The position numbers and the translations under genes are program-made. Positions 34,397 through 44,220 of a stretch of 64,000 nucleotides of DNA are shown here, in pieces. Location: contig NZ_AUXY01000111.1 of the NCBI RefSeq assembly GCF_001625695.1, positions 78,673 to 142,672 of the forward strand. The letters run 5' to 3'. The stretch is from Pseudoalteromonas luteoviolacea H33-S (lineage in GTDB: Bacteria > Pseudomonadota > Gammaproteobacteria > Enterobacterales > Alteromonadaceae). Numbering within the stretch: the first letter of the stretch is position 1; every line of letters starts with the position of its first letter. Below the pieces are notes generated by a model, which saw only the letters and a list, made by a program, of their open reading frames with translations, did not search any database and had not been told where the DNA came from.

Positions 34397-35269
34397 ATGA
34401 AACAACATTGGCCACAAATAAAAGCGCAAGCGCGCGTAGTTTTAAATGCGCAGCCCAGTTGGTGGCGGCGTTTTTTCCAGCGCTGCAAAGAAGATCAGCT
34501 TACTATTAATGCCGGTTACTTGGCATATGTCACCTTACTTTCTCTGGTGCCGCTCATCGCGGTGGGGGTTGCAATTTTCACTGCATTCCCTGGATTTGAG
34601 AATACCCGTTTGGCAATCGAGAACTTTATTTTCACGAATTTTGTCCCGACTTCTACTGATACCATAAAGGCGCATATCAGTGCGTTTGCCGGGAATGCAA
34701 ACCAAATGACCGCAGTGGGGATTAGCTTTTTGGCTGCGGTGGCATTGTTACTGATCCGCAATGTGGACAGTGCGTTAAATCGCATTTGGCGCGTTGAGAC
34801 TAAACGTCCGCTGATGATTTCATTTGCGATTTATTGGATGGTATTAACGCTTGGGCCGGTGTTACTGGGAGCCAGTATCGGTGTTACCTCTTATATTGTG
34901 TCTTTGGTATCGTTCGCCGATCAAGGGATCCCTGGTTTTAGTGGTTTGCTATTAAAATTACTGCCTTATGTAATTTCAATGGCAGGCTTCATTATGCTCT
35001 ATACTTTAGTTCCAAATACACGTGTGTCGTTTAAAGCCGCGATACCGGGCGCATTATTTGCTGCCTTTTTATTTGAGCTGACGAAAAGAGGGTTTGCTAT
35101 GTATATTAGCCACTTTCCGTCATATGAGGTCATATATGGTGCGCTGGCAACTATTCCTATTTTATTTGTTTGGGTGTATTTATCATGGATGGTGGTGTTA
35201 TTAGGCGCTGAGTTTACAGCTTGTTTAGCCGAACATCATGAACAGGAGAGCGACGCACCTCAATCATGA
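34397..35269 (+). CDS. yihY: YihY/BrkB family inner-membrane protein
   Basis: 290 residues, six predicted membrane segments from about 35 to 275. The DQLTINAGYLAYVTLLSLVPL start and LIRNVDSALNRIWRV block are typical of YihY (once mislabelled RNase BN). Function is not firmly established. It is followed 9 bp later by the iminopeptidase gene and then dtd, the yihY-...-dtd neighbourhood common in gammaproteobacteria. Confidence 0.9.
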   Translation: MKQHWPQIKAQARVVLNAQPSWWRRFFQRCKEDQLTINAGYLAYVTLLSLVPLIAVGVAIFTAFPGFENTRLAIENFIFTNFVPTSTDTIKAHISAFAGNANQMTAVGISFLAAVALLLIRNVDSALNRIWRVETKRPLMISFAIYWMVLTLGPVLLGASIGVTSYIVSLVSFADQGIPGFSGLLLKLLPYVISMAGFIMLYTLVPNTRVSFKAAIPGALFAAFLFELTKRGFAMYISHFPSYEVIYGALATIPILFVWVYLSWMVVLLGAEFTACLAEHHEQESDAPQS

Positions 35270-35278
35270 GGTAAATCC

Positions 35279-36229
35279 ATGACCCTACTGTATCAGCCAA
35301 CAGAGCCGCTGCGCAGTTTTCATTTACCGCTTTCTCACGGTCACCAGATGCACGTTGAGGAATATGGTAACGCTGCAGGCGTTCCGCTGTTGGTTTTGCA
35401 TGGCGGCCCCGGAGCTGGGTTGCATAGGGCAGCTCAAAGCTATTTTAATCCAAAGCGATACCGAATTATTTTGTATAGTCAAAGGGGATGTGGCAACTCT
35501 TCCCCTCAATCACTTGAGCACAACCACACCGCATTACTTATTGATGATATTGTGACGCTATTGGATTATCTCGACATTCCACGTTGTGTTTTCGCAGGTG
35601 GGTCGTGGGGCGCGACGTTAGCCTTGTGGTTTGCAATGCAACATGTTCATCGCGTATCCGGGGTGATCACTTGGGCGAGTTTTTTCTCGACCTCATCAGA
35701 TATCGCTTGGTTATATGGTGACAAAGGTGCGGGAGCTCAGTTTTATCCAGAGCGCTTTACTCAGTTTTCACAGGGACTCGCCTCACATCAGCAGGTGTTA
35801 TCTCATTATCAACAGCAGTTATTTGGCGACGATGAATTATCACAGCACAAAGCGGCGCAGCTTTGGCATGATTGGGATATGCAATTAAGCGTGGAAACAC
35901 AATTACAGCGGTATCAACTTCCCTCACCGGTACATATTGTCGCCCAAGCTAGATTAATGGTGCATTACATGTCTAATCAATGTTTTTTAGAAGATGAAGC
36001 GCTATTTAAGCATGCTCATAATTTAAAAGCTTTGCCTATTTGGATGATCCACAGCCGCCATGATTTAGTGTGTCGTTTTGCTATGGCACAAAAATTTGCC
36101 GCATCATTGAATGCTCGGCTACTTATTTTAGAAGGCGTTGGGCACTGCACGTCAAATCAAGTATATTCGGAGGCTATTCGCCGTGCGGCAGACTTACTGC
36201 TGTGCAAAATTGATAAAAACAGAGGTTAA
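35279..36229 (+). CDS. pip: Proline iminopeptidase
   Basis: 316 residues of the alpha/beta-hydrolase fold, peptidase family S33. Oxyanion segment HGGPGAGLH, DQRG-like YSQRGCGNSSP, nucleophile elbow GGSWGATLAL (Ser) and late His in GVGHCTSN. It removes N-terminal proline from peptides. The YSQRG instead of YDQRG is a change at a usually conserved Asp; Asp in the triad is probably the one near HSRHDLV. Stops 1 bp before dtd. Confidence 0.9.
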   Translation: MTLLYQPTEPLRSFHLPLSHGHQMHVEEYGNAAGVPLLVLHGGPGAGLHRAAQSYFNPKRYRIILYSQRGCGNSSPQSLEHNHTALLIDDIVTLLDYLDIPRCVFAGGSWGATLALWFAMQHVHRVSGVITWASFFSTSSDIAWLYGDKGAGAQFYPERFTQFSQGLASHQQVLSHYQQQLFGDDELSQHKAAQLWHDWDMQLSVETQLQRYQLPSPVHIVAQARLMVHYMSNQCFLEDEALFKHAHNLKALPIWMIHSRHDLVCRFAMAQKFAASLNARLLILEGVGHCTSNQVYSEAIRRAADLLLCKIDKNRG

Positions 36230-36230
36230 A

Positions 36231-36668
36231 GTGCAAGGATTAATTCAAAGGGTCAAGTGTGCGAAAGTTGAAGTTGATGGAAAAGTTGTTGGAGAAATTC
36301 AGCAGGGCATTTTACTTTTGCTCGGTGTTGAAAAAATCGATGAGGAGCAAAATGCGGATAAATTGCTGCATAAAGTCAGTAACTACCGAATTTTTACCGA
36401 TGATGCAGGCAAGATGAATTTAAGTCTTAAAGACATTGGTGGTGAATTATTGGTGGTTTCACAATTTACGTTAGCTGCCGATACGAAAAAAGGCATGCGA
36501 CCCAGCTTTTCTTCAGCGGGCACGCCAGAGCAAGCAAAGCGACTTTATGAATATTTTGTTGAACAGGCTAAAGCGCTTGGTATTACGGTGGCAACAGGAC
36601 AATTTGCCGCAGATATGCAGGTGAGTTTGTGTAATGATGGGCCGGTGACATTTAATCTATCTGTCTAG
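36231..36668 (+). CDS. dtd: D-aminoacyl-tRNA deacylase
   Basis: 145 residues from GTG 36231 with AGAGG at 36221-36225, which gives the standard DTD length and start MQGLIQRV; the frame is open further upstream inside pip. Motifs: LLVVSQFTLAAD (SQxxL) and the C-terminal NDGPVTFNL (NxGP). It hydrolyses D-amino acids wrongly attached to tRNA. The stop codon shares a CTAG with the stop of the converging methyltransferase gene. Confidence 0.95.
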   Translation: MQGLIQRVKCAKVEVDGKVVGEIQQGILLLLGVEKIDEEQNADKLLHKVSNYRIFTDDAGKMNLSLKDIGGELLVVSQFTLAADTKKGMRPSFSSAGTPEQAKRLYEYFVEQAKALGITVATGQFAADMQVSLCNDGPVTFNLSV

Positions 36669-37447
36669 CGTTCAACAACGATAATATGATTAGCATAGCC
36701 GGGCACTTGATGTATATGTGGCTTTTTTCCGAAGTTGATAATGAGCAAGTGTTCTAGCTGTTTTAACTGTGATTCGTGCTCTGCAATAAAGTTGATAAAT
36801 AGTACCCCCTGCTCCGACAGCTTATTGCGTAGTAGGGTGTAAAATTTGTGCTGGTATAAAAATCGTGGTGCATCCAATTCACTGAACAGGTCTAAAATAA
36901 TCCAGTTAAAAGGACGACTATGCTCAAGCTCTAAGACTGTGTAGGCGTCACTGCAATTGACTTCACTGATGTGATCCCCGCCAAAGTAGCGCTTATAGCA
37001 GTGTATAATGTCGGGATTGTTCTCGACAGAAATGACCTGACAATCTTGGTGCACGCTATGCAGATAGTCTCGAATAGCACCCGCCCCCAACCCTAATTCA
37101 AGTACTCGGTCTGGTGTCGGGTATTTTTGCCATAGGTCATCCAACACTTGCAAATGAGGGAAAAGCAAGTGCTCCGGGTGATTCAGTTCAACGATTGACT
37201 GTAACGTATTGTTTATCAATAGCCAACGAAGCGTTTTTTCTTGTCGAACTTGTATGCTCGTTTTTCCGTGCTTATGCCAATATAACAAGTGGCCAAGCTC
37301 GTGGCTTTGGGCGACAAAATCGTTGCTGACGGTTCCTGATTCAGTTAAAAAATCTTGCATAGTTCCATCAGCATAGACAAGGATTGAGGTAATTCCACTG
37401 TGTTTAGATGATTTTACACAATTAGTCGATGATTTTGTGTTGAACAT
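36665..37447 (-). CDS. Spermidine-synthase-like / SAM-dependent methyltransferase-fold protein
   Basis: 260 residues from ATG 37447 (AGGAA directly before it); the frame extends to 37537, but that overlaps the divergent gene. The nucleotide-binding fold is visible: RVLELGLGAGAIRDYL (motif I), VISVENNPDIIHCYKRYF, NCSDAYTVLE and FNWIILDLFSE. The ILDLF acidic loop and overall layout resemble spermidine-synthase-like proteins, but the gatekeeper residues cannot be confirmed. The substrate is unknown. Confidence 0.72.
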   Translation of the reverse strand: MFNTKSSTNCVKSSKHSGITSILVYADGTMQDFLTESGTVSNDFVAQSHELGHLLYWHKHGKTSIQVRQEKTLRWLLINNTLQSIVELNHPEHLLFPHLQVLDDLWQKYPTPDRVLELGLGAGAIRDYLHSVHQDCQVISVENNPDIIHCYKRYFGGDHISEVNCSDAYTVLELEHSRPFNWIILDLFSELDAPRFLYQHKFYTLLRNKLSEQGVLFINFIAEHESQLKQLEHLLIINFGKKPHIHQVPGYANHIIVVER

Positions 37448-37523
37448 TTCCTGTTCAGGATTTTTCTTGTAAGGTAGAACACAAAAATGGCACGCGCATG
37501 GGTGTGCATCAAAAGGAGTAAAT

Positions 37524-38417
37524 ATGTTTCCAGTCATTTCGCCGCAGAGTAGCCAAGATTGGCAAGACTATTATCAATTGCGTTGGCAGGTACTCAGGGC
37601 ACCTTGGGATCAACCAAGAGGCTCAGAGCAAGACGATTTAGAGCAAGATGCTGAGCACAGGTACATAAAAAACAATGAAGGCGAAGTGCTGGCAGTTGCG
37701 CGTTTACACTTTAATAATCACCTTCAAGCACAAGTGCGTTATATGGCGGTGGGCGAAGGGCACCGAGGTCAACATCTGGGTAGCCGATTGCTACATGAGC
37801 TGGAAAAGATTGCTTGGACGCAAGATGCGCAGGAGCTGGTGTTGTTTGCCAGAGAGCGCGCTTTGGCATTTTATGAGCGTCATGGTTATAAAGTGGTTGA
37901 AAAAGCACACCTTGCTTATGGTGATGTACAGCATTGGAAAATGGTCAAGCAAAAGCCATCAGAGCCAGGTTGGTTCAGACATCCAGATTGGACACAAGTG
38001 TTACAAGATACGTGGCGTGAGTCTATTCCTATCAGTGATGCTATGGGCATTAAAGTTGAAAGTTACACTGATTGGCAGTTCTCGACAAAAGCGGACTTGA
38101 AAGCCAACTTGAATTTGCACAACTCGATGTTTGCAGGCTCGGTTTATAGCATGGCGACTCTGACGGGGTGGGGTGCAACATATCTGGCGTTAAAAGAGCT
38201 TAATCTCGAAGGTGACATTGTGCTTGCGGACGCTGAAATTAAATATCTTAAACCGTTAACGACAGCGCCAGGCGCTACGGTGACTTTGTCTGAGTGTAGT
38301 GGCGAATTGTCAGAGCTTGAAACTGAAGGTAAAGCCAAGTATACAGTGCCAGTCAACGTATACGATGGTGATGTCTTAGTGGCGAAGTTTTGCGGTGTGT
38401 TCTTTGTAAAGCGTTAG
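37524..38417 (+). CDS. Bifunctional GNAT acetyltransferase / hotdog thioesterase fusion (YiiD type)
   Basis: 297 residues, AAGGAG before the ATG. N-terminal GNAT domain (about 1-145; RYMAVGEGHRGQHLGSRLLHELE is the acetyl-CoA loop, then YERHGYKVV). C-terminal hotdog domain (about 155-297; NLHNSMFAGSVYSMATLTGWG is a NxHxxMxAG-type active site, as in YiiD C-terminal domains). Some YiiD-related thioesterase domains function in beta-ketoacyl or fatty-acid metabolism. Substrates are unknown. Confidence 0.87.
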   Translation: MFPVISPQSSQDWQDYYQLRWQVLRAPWDQPRGSEQDDLEQDAEHRYIKNNEGEVLAVARLHFNNHLQAQVRYMAVGEGHRGQHLGSRLLHELEKIAWTQDAQELVLFARERALAFYERHGYKVVEKAHLAYGDVQHWKMVKQKPSEPGWFRHPDWTQVLQDTWRESIPISDAMGIKVESYTDWQFSTKADLKANLNLHNSMFAGSVYSMATLTGWGATYLALKELNLEGDIVLADAEIKYLKPLTTAPGATVTLSECSGELSELETEGKAKYTVPVNVYDGDVLVAKFCGVFFVKR

Positions 38418-38419
38418 AA

Positions 38420-38450
38420 AAAAGATCCGGTCAAGTGCTTCTTGACCGGA
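38420..38450 (-). terminator. Terminator of pldA
   Basis: TCCGGTCAAG (38426-38435) pairs perfectly with CTTGACCGGA (38441-38450). Read leftward the stem is followed by a T tract (TCTTTTTT). Confidence 0.82.
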
Positions 38451-38460
38451 CTGATACGGT

Positions 38461-39480
38461 TTAGAGTAAATCTGTGATGGCGATACCTAGGCCCAGTCGT
38501 TGGATATGGGCGTTGTAATCGATGAGACTTTCTCCATACCCGTTGAAGTATTGTGCATAGCCACGAACGCGCCCTGAAATAGGGAATGACCAATCTAGTT
38601 GAACGGCACCACGGTTATCACCGCCAGCATTGTTTCGCAGCATCATCCCCACTTCATGATCATTGTCAAAGCGATAGGCACCGCTAAGTTCAAAATAGCC
38701 CATATATTTGTGGATATCCGGATTATCATCGCCTTTTGCTAAGTTATCTGCTGGCTTTTCATCTTCAGGTAACCTGTACCAAGGTTTGAAGCTAAAAACG
38801 AAACCGTCATATTCCCAAATGAAATTAGCATAGATACGGTTCCATGAACGTGAGTTAGGCTGGCTTCTGCCATTTGACTGGTGTGAAATACCCAGTACAA
38901 AAGCCATCTCATCGCCCCATAAGACATTTTCATCATCCAAGAAGTTCACCCAGAATATTTCTGGCTCATAGTTGGTTTCTCTAAAGGGAGATGAAATGTC
39001 TTTGTTATAAACCTGCCAATAGGATTGTAGTGTAACGCCCATATAAATGGCCTGATCTTTATCTTCGAAGTTGTGATAAATCGGCAGCTTTAATGAAATT
39101 TGATATTTTGCTTCAACGTTATCAAGTGGCTCGCCTTCTTTATTGGCTTTATCAGCAAAGCCATCAAATGGGCGATTATTGGGGTTTTTGATGTATGAGA
39201 CTGGCAGAATATAATTTCTATGGTGCGGGGTCAGCACATTGCGGTTTTCTTCAGTGACACGTTCTCTTGCCATGCGTTTGTCCAGTTGGCTCAGTGCACT
39301 CACTTGCTGCTCACAATACTCGCGTACCTCTTTAATTGTACGGGTATCATCACCAGAAATGGCCTGATTTAAAATACATTGATTGAGGGCAGCGACCTCA
39401 TCTTCTGAGGTACTTGCAGCCTGTGTGCTTTGGGCACAGAGAGCCAAAAACAAGGCTGCTGAGAGCTTAGTAAAGTCCAT
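38461..39480 (-). CDS. pldA: Outer-membrane phospholipase A1 (OMPLA)
   Basis: 339 residues from ATG 39480, preceded by GGAA and starting a clean signal peptide (MDFTKLSAALFLALCAQSTQA); a TTG at 39495 adds five residues. The catalytic motif HQSNGRS...SRSWNRIY has His200, Ser202 (from this start) and the Asn and Arg of the OMPLA site. Twelve-strand barrel protein that hydrolyses phospholipids in the outer leaflet when calcium is bound. Confidence 0.92.
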   Translation of the reverse strand: MDFTKLSAALFLALCAQSTQAASTSEDEVAALNQCILNQAISGDDTRTIKEVREYCEQQVSALSQLDKRMARERVTEENRNVLTPHHRNYILPVSYIKNPNNRPFDGFADKANKEGEPLDNVEAKYQISLKLPIYHNFEDKDQAIYMGVTLQSYWQVYNKDISSPFRETNYEPEIFWVNFLDDENVLWGDEMAFVLGISHQSNGRSQPNSRSWNRIYANFIWEYDGFVFSFKPWYRLPEDEKPADNLAKGDDNPDIHKYMGYFELSGAYRFDNDHEVGMMLRNNAGGDNRGAVQLDWSFPISGRVRGYAQYFNGYGESLIDYNAHIQRLGLGIAITDLL

Positions 39481-39623
39481 ATTTAATTCCAACAAGAAAG
39501 AGAGTTTCCAAACAAAACAGACGGGTTATTCCGTGTGCAATAACCAAGATTCATTGGCCGCTATAGTATAAGTAAGTGGTGCAAAAGCCCAGCATAATCA
39601 ACACAAAGGTGGTAAAGCAGAAG

Positions 39624-39648
39624 CGGAGTGCTCATACAGAGCACTCAA
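39624..39648 (-). other. Hairpin after cysQ without T tract
   Basis: GAGTGCTC (39626-39633) pairs with GAGCACTC (39639-39646). It sits just past the cysQ stop but lacks a T tract, so it may protect the mRNA end rather than end transcription by itself. Confidence 0.5.
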
Positions 39649-39654
39649 ATGAGA

Positions 39655-40425
39655 TTAGGCCTCGAGTCTTGAAACGACAAAGTATGGATTAAGGTAAGAG
39701 TCTTTTTGATTATAGGTCAGTGGCGAGCCATCGATTTGGCTAACAGTTGCACCGGCTATGCTTGCTACTGCGTGGCCTGCACCTGTGTCCCACTCGCTGG
39801 TTGGGCCAAGTCGAGGATAAATATCTGCTTCGCCTTCAGCCACTAAACACAGCTTAAGCGAACTGCCTTTGGGCACCATTTCCACATCATCAAATTGTGC
39901 GAGATAGTCTGCTAATTCAGTTGATGGGTGTGAGCGAGAGCCAACAACTTTGATGGTGCCTTGATTTGGCTTCTTAGTTACTTTGAGCTCAATGCGAGCT
40001 TCACCGCATTCTCTAAATGCGCCAATGCTTTGTGCAGCTAAGTAGCAAATGTTCAGTGCTGGGGCAAATACCACCCCCATGGTTGGCTTGCCCCTCTCAA
40101 TCAGAGCAATGTTTACAGTAAACTCGCCATTCTTTTTTATAAACTCTTTAGTGCCATCGATTGGGTCAACTAACCAATAGCGTTGCCAAGTTTGGCGCTC
40201 TTGCCAGCTGATATTGGCACTTTCTTCGCTTAAAATGGGAATGTCAGGCGTTAAGCGCGAAAGGCCTGCGGTGATGACTCGATTAGCAGCCAAATCAGCT
40301 TCTGTCACTGGGCTATCATCATTTTTAAACTCGATGGCAAAATCTTTGGCATAAATTTGCATAATCTCTTCGCCAGCGAGGCGAGAAAGCTCGACGAGTT
40401 CTTCGAGCAGGTCGGTATCATTCAT
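39655..40425 (-). CDS. cysQ: 3'(2'),5'-bisphosphate nucleotidase
   Basis: 256 residues of the inositol monophosphatase fold. Metal motif DPIDGTKEF and second motif EWDTGAGHAV are intact. It hydrolyses PAP, the product of CysH, to AMP and so relieves inhibition by PAP. Last gene of the leftward sulfate operon. Confidence 0.95.
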   Translation of the reverse strand: MNDTDLLEELVELSRLAGEEIMQIYAKDFAIEFKNDDSPVTEADLAANRVITAGLSRLTPDIPILSEESANISWQERQTWQRYWLVDPIDGTKEFIKKNGEFTVNIALIERGKPTMGVVFAPALNICYLAAQSIGAFRECGEARIELKVTKKPNQGTIKVVGSRSHPSTELADYLAQFDDVEMVPKGSSLKLCLVAEGEADIYPRLGPTSEWDTGAGHAVASIAGATVSQIDGSPLTYNQKDSYLNPYFVVSRLEA

Positions 40426-40437
40426 AGGTTATCCTTG

Positions 40438-41046
40438 CTACTGGATGATATTCTTATCTTTTAAGTAATCTATCAGTTGCTGGACGGACTGCTCAAGTGA
40501 ATTCTCACCTGTGTTCAATCTTATTTCAGGGGCAACGGGTGGTTGGTAATCAGAATCGATACCCGTGAAATTCTTGATTTCACCTGCACGGGCTTTTTTG
40601 TATAAGCCTTTCGGATCACGTTGTTCACACACTTCCAGCGGTGTATCTAAAAAGACTTCGATGAATTCACCGTCTTCAACGAGATTTCTCACCATATCTC
40701 GTTCTGCTTGGAACGGAGAAATGAACGCGGTCAGTACGATAAGGCCTGCATCAACCATGAGCTTACTTAGCTCACCTACTCGACGGATATTCTCGACACG
40801 ATCTGCATCACTGAAGCCGAGATCTTTACATAGGCCATGCCTTACATTATCACCATCGAGTAAGTACGTATGCACACCACTTTGGTGAAGAGCACTTTCA
40901 AGGGCATTGGCCACAGTACTTTTCCCTGAACCAGAAAAGCCAGTGAACCAAAGGATCACAGGTTTATGGCCTTTGAGCTCACTGCGATGTGTTTTTTCAA
41001 CGGCATAATTATGCCAAACAATATTTTTATCCATGAAGCTATCCAT
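40438..41046 (-). CDS. cysC: Adenylylsulfate kinase
   Basis: 202 residues; P-loop GFSGSGKS (about 35-42), LDGDNVRHGLC (substrate loop), and the FISPF block are APS kinase signatures. It phosphorylates APS to PAPS, the substrate of CysH. The start codon lies at the stop of the SLC13 gene, so translation is coupled; a second ATG four codons on is possible. Confidence 0.95.
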   Translation of the reverse strand: MDSFMDKNIVWHNYAVEKTHRSELKGHKPVILWFTGFSGSGKSTVANALESALHQSGVHTYLLDGDNVRHGLCKDLGFSDADRVENIRRVGELSKLMVDAGLIVLTAFISPFQAERDMVRNLVEDGEFIEVFLDTPLEVCEQRDPKGLYKKARAGEIKNFTGIDSDYQPPVAPEIRLNTGENSLEQSVQQLIDYLKDKNIIQ

Positions 41047-42773
41047 TAAAAGGGAAAGACCAATGGGATCAAGGTCAGGACGGTAATAGAATAAATAATT
41101 GATAGCGGAACGCCTACCGTAACATAGTCTTTTATGCGGTAGTTTCCGGCACTATACACCATCAAGTTTGTTTGATAACCAAAGGGTGAAATAAAGCTGG
41201 CTGACGCACCAAATGCAACAGCCATAATAAAGGGGAGTGGATCTACGCCAAAACCAATGGCTAGTGCATAGGCCACTGGAAAAGACAATGCAGCAGCTGC
41301 ATTGTTGGTGATAAGTTCCGTAAATACCACTGTCATCACAAAGATGGCGATAAAGGCACCATATGGCCCAAAATCTCCGAGTAATAAAAAGAGGGCATCA
41401 GAGAGCTGAGCAGCCAAGCCGGTTTCTATCATTAATTTGGCAAGGCCAATTGCGCTGCCGACAATCGCCAGTAACTCAATAGGAAAACGGCGTTTCATTT
41501 CGTTCACCTTGATGGTGCCAAGGGCAACCAGTGCAAGTAGCAGCACCATCAGGCCTTTTACTAAAGGCACGATGTCAAAGATACCCAAGCCAATGACCGC
41601 TGCAAATCCAATTAACACATGGCCAGATTGCTTTTTAGTTAAATGTGTTTGTAAATCTAGTCCTGAGATATACACAAACTCGCGCTTAAGATCCGGCAGA
41701 TTATAAAAGTCACTGCCAGGCGCCAGGATGAGTGAATCACCAGCTTGTAACTTCACTTTACCAAGGCCGCCTTGTAAGCGGTCATGACCACGGCGAATGG
41801 CAATAACGGCGGCATGAAACTGCTCGCGAAAACGGATTTCTTTAATGGTTTTACCAATATATTTTGATGACTGACTCACAACGACTTCGACCAAGTGTTC
41901 TACGTCTTTTTCGTGTTTATCATGAACCACCTGAAGGCCGTCAAAGCGACGTAATAAAGGCACTGATTTTATGTCGCCAACAAAGAGTAAAACGTCTCCT
42001 TGGCAAATTTCTTGCTGTGGGGTGACAGCGCAAATGCGTCGTTCACCGCGGATAATTTCTGCTAGGAATAAGTCTTTTAAATCACGCAATCCATTTTCTT
42101 CAACAGTGCGACCAATCAGCTTTGAATCTGCTGCGACTTTACCTTCTAAATAAAAGGGCACTACTTCTTGGTCTTCGGTACCGTGATCAGGCAGAAACTT
42201 AAGCAGTAATAGTATGGTCATTAGACCCACGACAAGTGCGCCAATACCTACTAACGTGAAATCAAAAAAGCCCAGCGGAGCCATGCCAGCATCAACGGCA
42301 AAGCCATTGACGATTAAATTTGTTGATGTGCCAATGAGGGTTAATGTACCGCCTAAGATTGCGGTATATGATAATGGCAAAAGTAATTTAGAGGGCGAAT
42401 GTGTTTGGCTCTCTTTGATGGTACTGATAAGCGAAGCCACCACCGCAGTGTTGTTCGTAAAAGACGATAAAAACGCAGTAGAGAGGCCAAGTTTCATCAC
42501 TGATTTGGATAAGCTGCCACTGGCAAGTGTGCTGGCAAGCTTTTGTACCAAGGTGGTTTTTTCAATGGCAATAGAGACTAAGATCAGTAAAACAAGGGTG
42601 ATCAAAGAGGGGTTGGCGTAGTTCACCAACATAGATTCCAACTCGATTAATCCGGTTAAATAACTCACGCCAATGGCGCTGACGAATAACCAAGCTGGAT
42701 TGAGTCGTGTGCCAAATAAGCACACGACTAAAGCGAGCATAATGCCTGTTAAGATGATCTGATCAACTAGCAC
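41046..42773 (-). CDS. SLC13-family permease with two TrkA_C domains, probable sulfate importer
   Basis: 575 residues. About five membrane segments, then a soluble middle (about 200-370) with two TrkA_C/RCK_C domains, then about six further segments. Conserved SLC13 loops GTSTNLIVNG and ITNNAAAAL are intact (SNT/TNN ion and substrate motifs). Lying between cysN and cysC in an operon that otherwise encodes sulfate assimilation, it is best read as the sulfate importer. Sodium coupling is inferred from the family. Confidence 0.85.
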   Translation of the reverse strand: MLVDQIILTGIMLALVVCLFGTRLNPAWLFVSAIGVSYLTGLIELESMLVNYANPSLITLVLLILVSIAIEKTTLVQKLASTLASGSLSKSVMKLGLSTAFLSSFTNNTAVVASLISTIKESQTHSPSKLLLPLSYTAILGGTLTLIGTSTNLIVNGFAVDAGMAPLGFFDFTLVGIGALVVGLMTILLLLKFLPDHGTEDQEVVPFYLEGKVAADSKLIGRTVEENGLRDLKDLFLAEIIRGERRICAVTPQQEICQGDVLLFVGDIKSVPLLRRFDGLQVVHDKHEKDVEHLVEVVVSQSSKYIGKTIKEIRFREQFHAAVIAIRRGHDRLQGGLGKVKLQAGDSLILAPGSDFYNLPDLKREFVYISGLDLQTHLTKKQSGHVLIGFAAVIGLGIFDIVPLVKGLMVLLLALVALGTIKVNEMKRRFPIELLAIVGSAIGLAKLMIETGLAAQLSDALFLLLGDFGPYGAFIAIFVMTVVFTELITNNAAAALSFPVAYALAIGFGVDPLPFIMAVAFGASASFISPFGYQTNLMVYSAGNYRIKDYVTVGVPLSIIYSITVLTLIPLVFPF

Positions 42774-42804
42774 GTTTTTCTCCCAATAACAGGCATAAAT
42801 CCAC

Positions 42805-44220
42805 TTACTTCAACTTACTGATATCAAGCGCTTGCCAGTGTGGGAAGTGCTTACGTACCAATGCGTTGAATTCAAGCTCAAAAGCACTGAACTCAGTGGT
42901 TGCTGCAGACTCTTCAGCCAGTAAAGCTTCAATCATACCTGCACCAATTGTTAGATTGCTGATACGGTCAATCAGGATGAATGAGCCTGTTTCGTGGTTG
43001 CTGCGGTAGATATCTGCCACAATGCTTTCCGTTAGCTCAAGCGTAACAATGGCAATTTCATTCAATTGCAGTTGCTCAGCTTGGCCTTTCTCAAGCGTGT
43101 TCACATCAATAGTGTGATCAATCTTACGTACGATGGCTGAGGTATTTTTACTACCCAACTTGAAGTTGTAGTTTTTACCCAATACAAGTGGCTCTTCGTG
43201 CATCCACACGAGTTTTGCTTGGATCAGGTTAGTCACTGAGGCTGTTGAATCGGCTGGGACAATTACGTCACCACGACTAACGTCAATTTCGTCTGCCAAT
43301 GTAATTGTAAATGCTTGACCAGTCTGCGCTTGCTCTAGGTTACCATCAAAAGTGACAAGCTCTTTGATAGTTGAAGACTTACCAGATGGTAGGACTTTAA
43401 CAGCCTGACCTGCACTTAATGAACCTGATGTTAGCGTGCCTTGGAAGCCACGAAAATCTAAGTTTGGACGTACCACATACTGTACTGGGAAGCGCGCTTC
43501 AAAAGCATGGTTTGCTTCAGCTGCTGGAGAGTCTTCCAGTAACTCAAGTAGTGGCTTATCAGTGTAGTAAGGTGTCTTTTTAGAGCGTGTTACTACGTTG
43601 TCGCCTTTAAGAGCAGACATTGGGATAAACTTGATATCTGAAACATTAAGTTGCTCAGCAAACTGCAAGTAATCTGCTTTGATCTTCTCAAAAACCGCTT
43701 CGTCAAAATCAACGATGTCCATTTTGTTGATAGCGACAACAAACTGCTTGATGCCTAACGAGTCACAAATAAAGCTATGACGTTTAGTTTGTACCTGCAC
43801 ACCGTAACGAGCATCAACCAAGATAATCGCTAGGTCACTTGTTGAAGCACCTGTAACCATGTTGCGGGTGTACTGTTCATGTCCAGGGGTGTCAGCAATG
43901 ATGAACTTACGCTTTGCCGTTGAGAAATAACGGTATGCAACGTCAATGGTGATGCCTTGCTCACGCTCAGCTTGTAGACCATCTACAAGTAGTGCTAAAT
44001 CTAGCTCTTCACCAGCGTTACCCACTTTCTCGTTATCTTTGTGAAGTGCAGCAAGCTGATCTTCATAAATTTGATGGCTGTCATGTAGCAAACGGCCGAT
44101 AAGTGTCGACTTACCGTCATCAACGCTACCACAAGTCATCATGCGTAATAAGCTCTTGTCTTGTTGGCGAGACAGATAGGCCTCAATGCCCAGTTCTCTT
44201 ACTTCATTTGCTGTCGACAT
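42805..44220 (-). CDS. cysN: Sulfate adenylyltransferase subunit 1 (GTPase)
   Basis: 471 residues, an EF-Tu-like GTPase: G1 GSVDDGKSTL, G3 DTPGHEQY and G4 NKMD are intact. With CysD it couples GTP hydrolysis to ATP sulfurylase activity (APS formation). The APS kinase domain is not fused; cysC is separate. Start overlaps the cysD stop. Confidence 0.96.
   Translation of the reverse strand: MSTANEVRELGIEAYLSRQQDKSLLRMMTCGSVDDGKSTLIGRLLHDSHQIYEDQLAALHKDNEKVGNAGEELDLALLVDGLQAEREQGITIDVAYRYFSTAKRKFIIADTPGHEQYTRNMVTGASTSDLAIILVDARYGVQVQTKRHSFICDSLGIKQFVVAINKMDIVDFDEAVFEKIKADYLQFAEQLNVSDIKFIPMSALKGDNVVTRSKKTPYYTDKPLLELLEDSPAAEANHAFEARFPVQYVVRPNLDFRGFQGTLTSGSLSAGQAVKVLPSGKSSTIKELVTFDGNLEQAQTGQAFTITLADEIDVSRGDVIVPADSTASVTNLIQAKLVWMHEEPLVLGKNYNFKLGSKNTSAIVRKIDHTIDVNTLEKGQAEQLQLNEIAIVTLELTESIVADIYRSNHETGSFILIDRISNLTIGAGMIEALLAEESAATTEFSAFELEFNALVRKHFPHWQALDISKLK

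Noticed and set aside
36138..36230. Longer dtd reading inside pip
   Set aside because: DTD is normally about 145 residues starting at the MQ(G)LIQRV segment; the extension overlaps pip.
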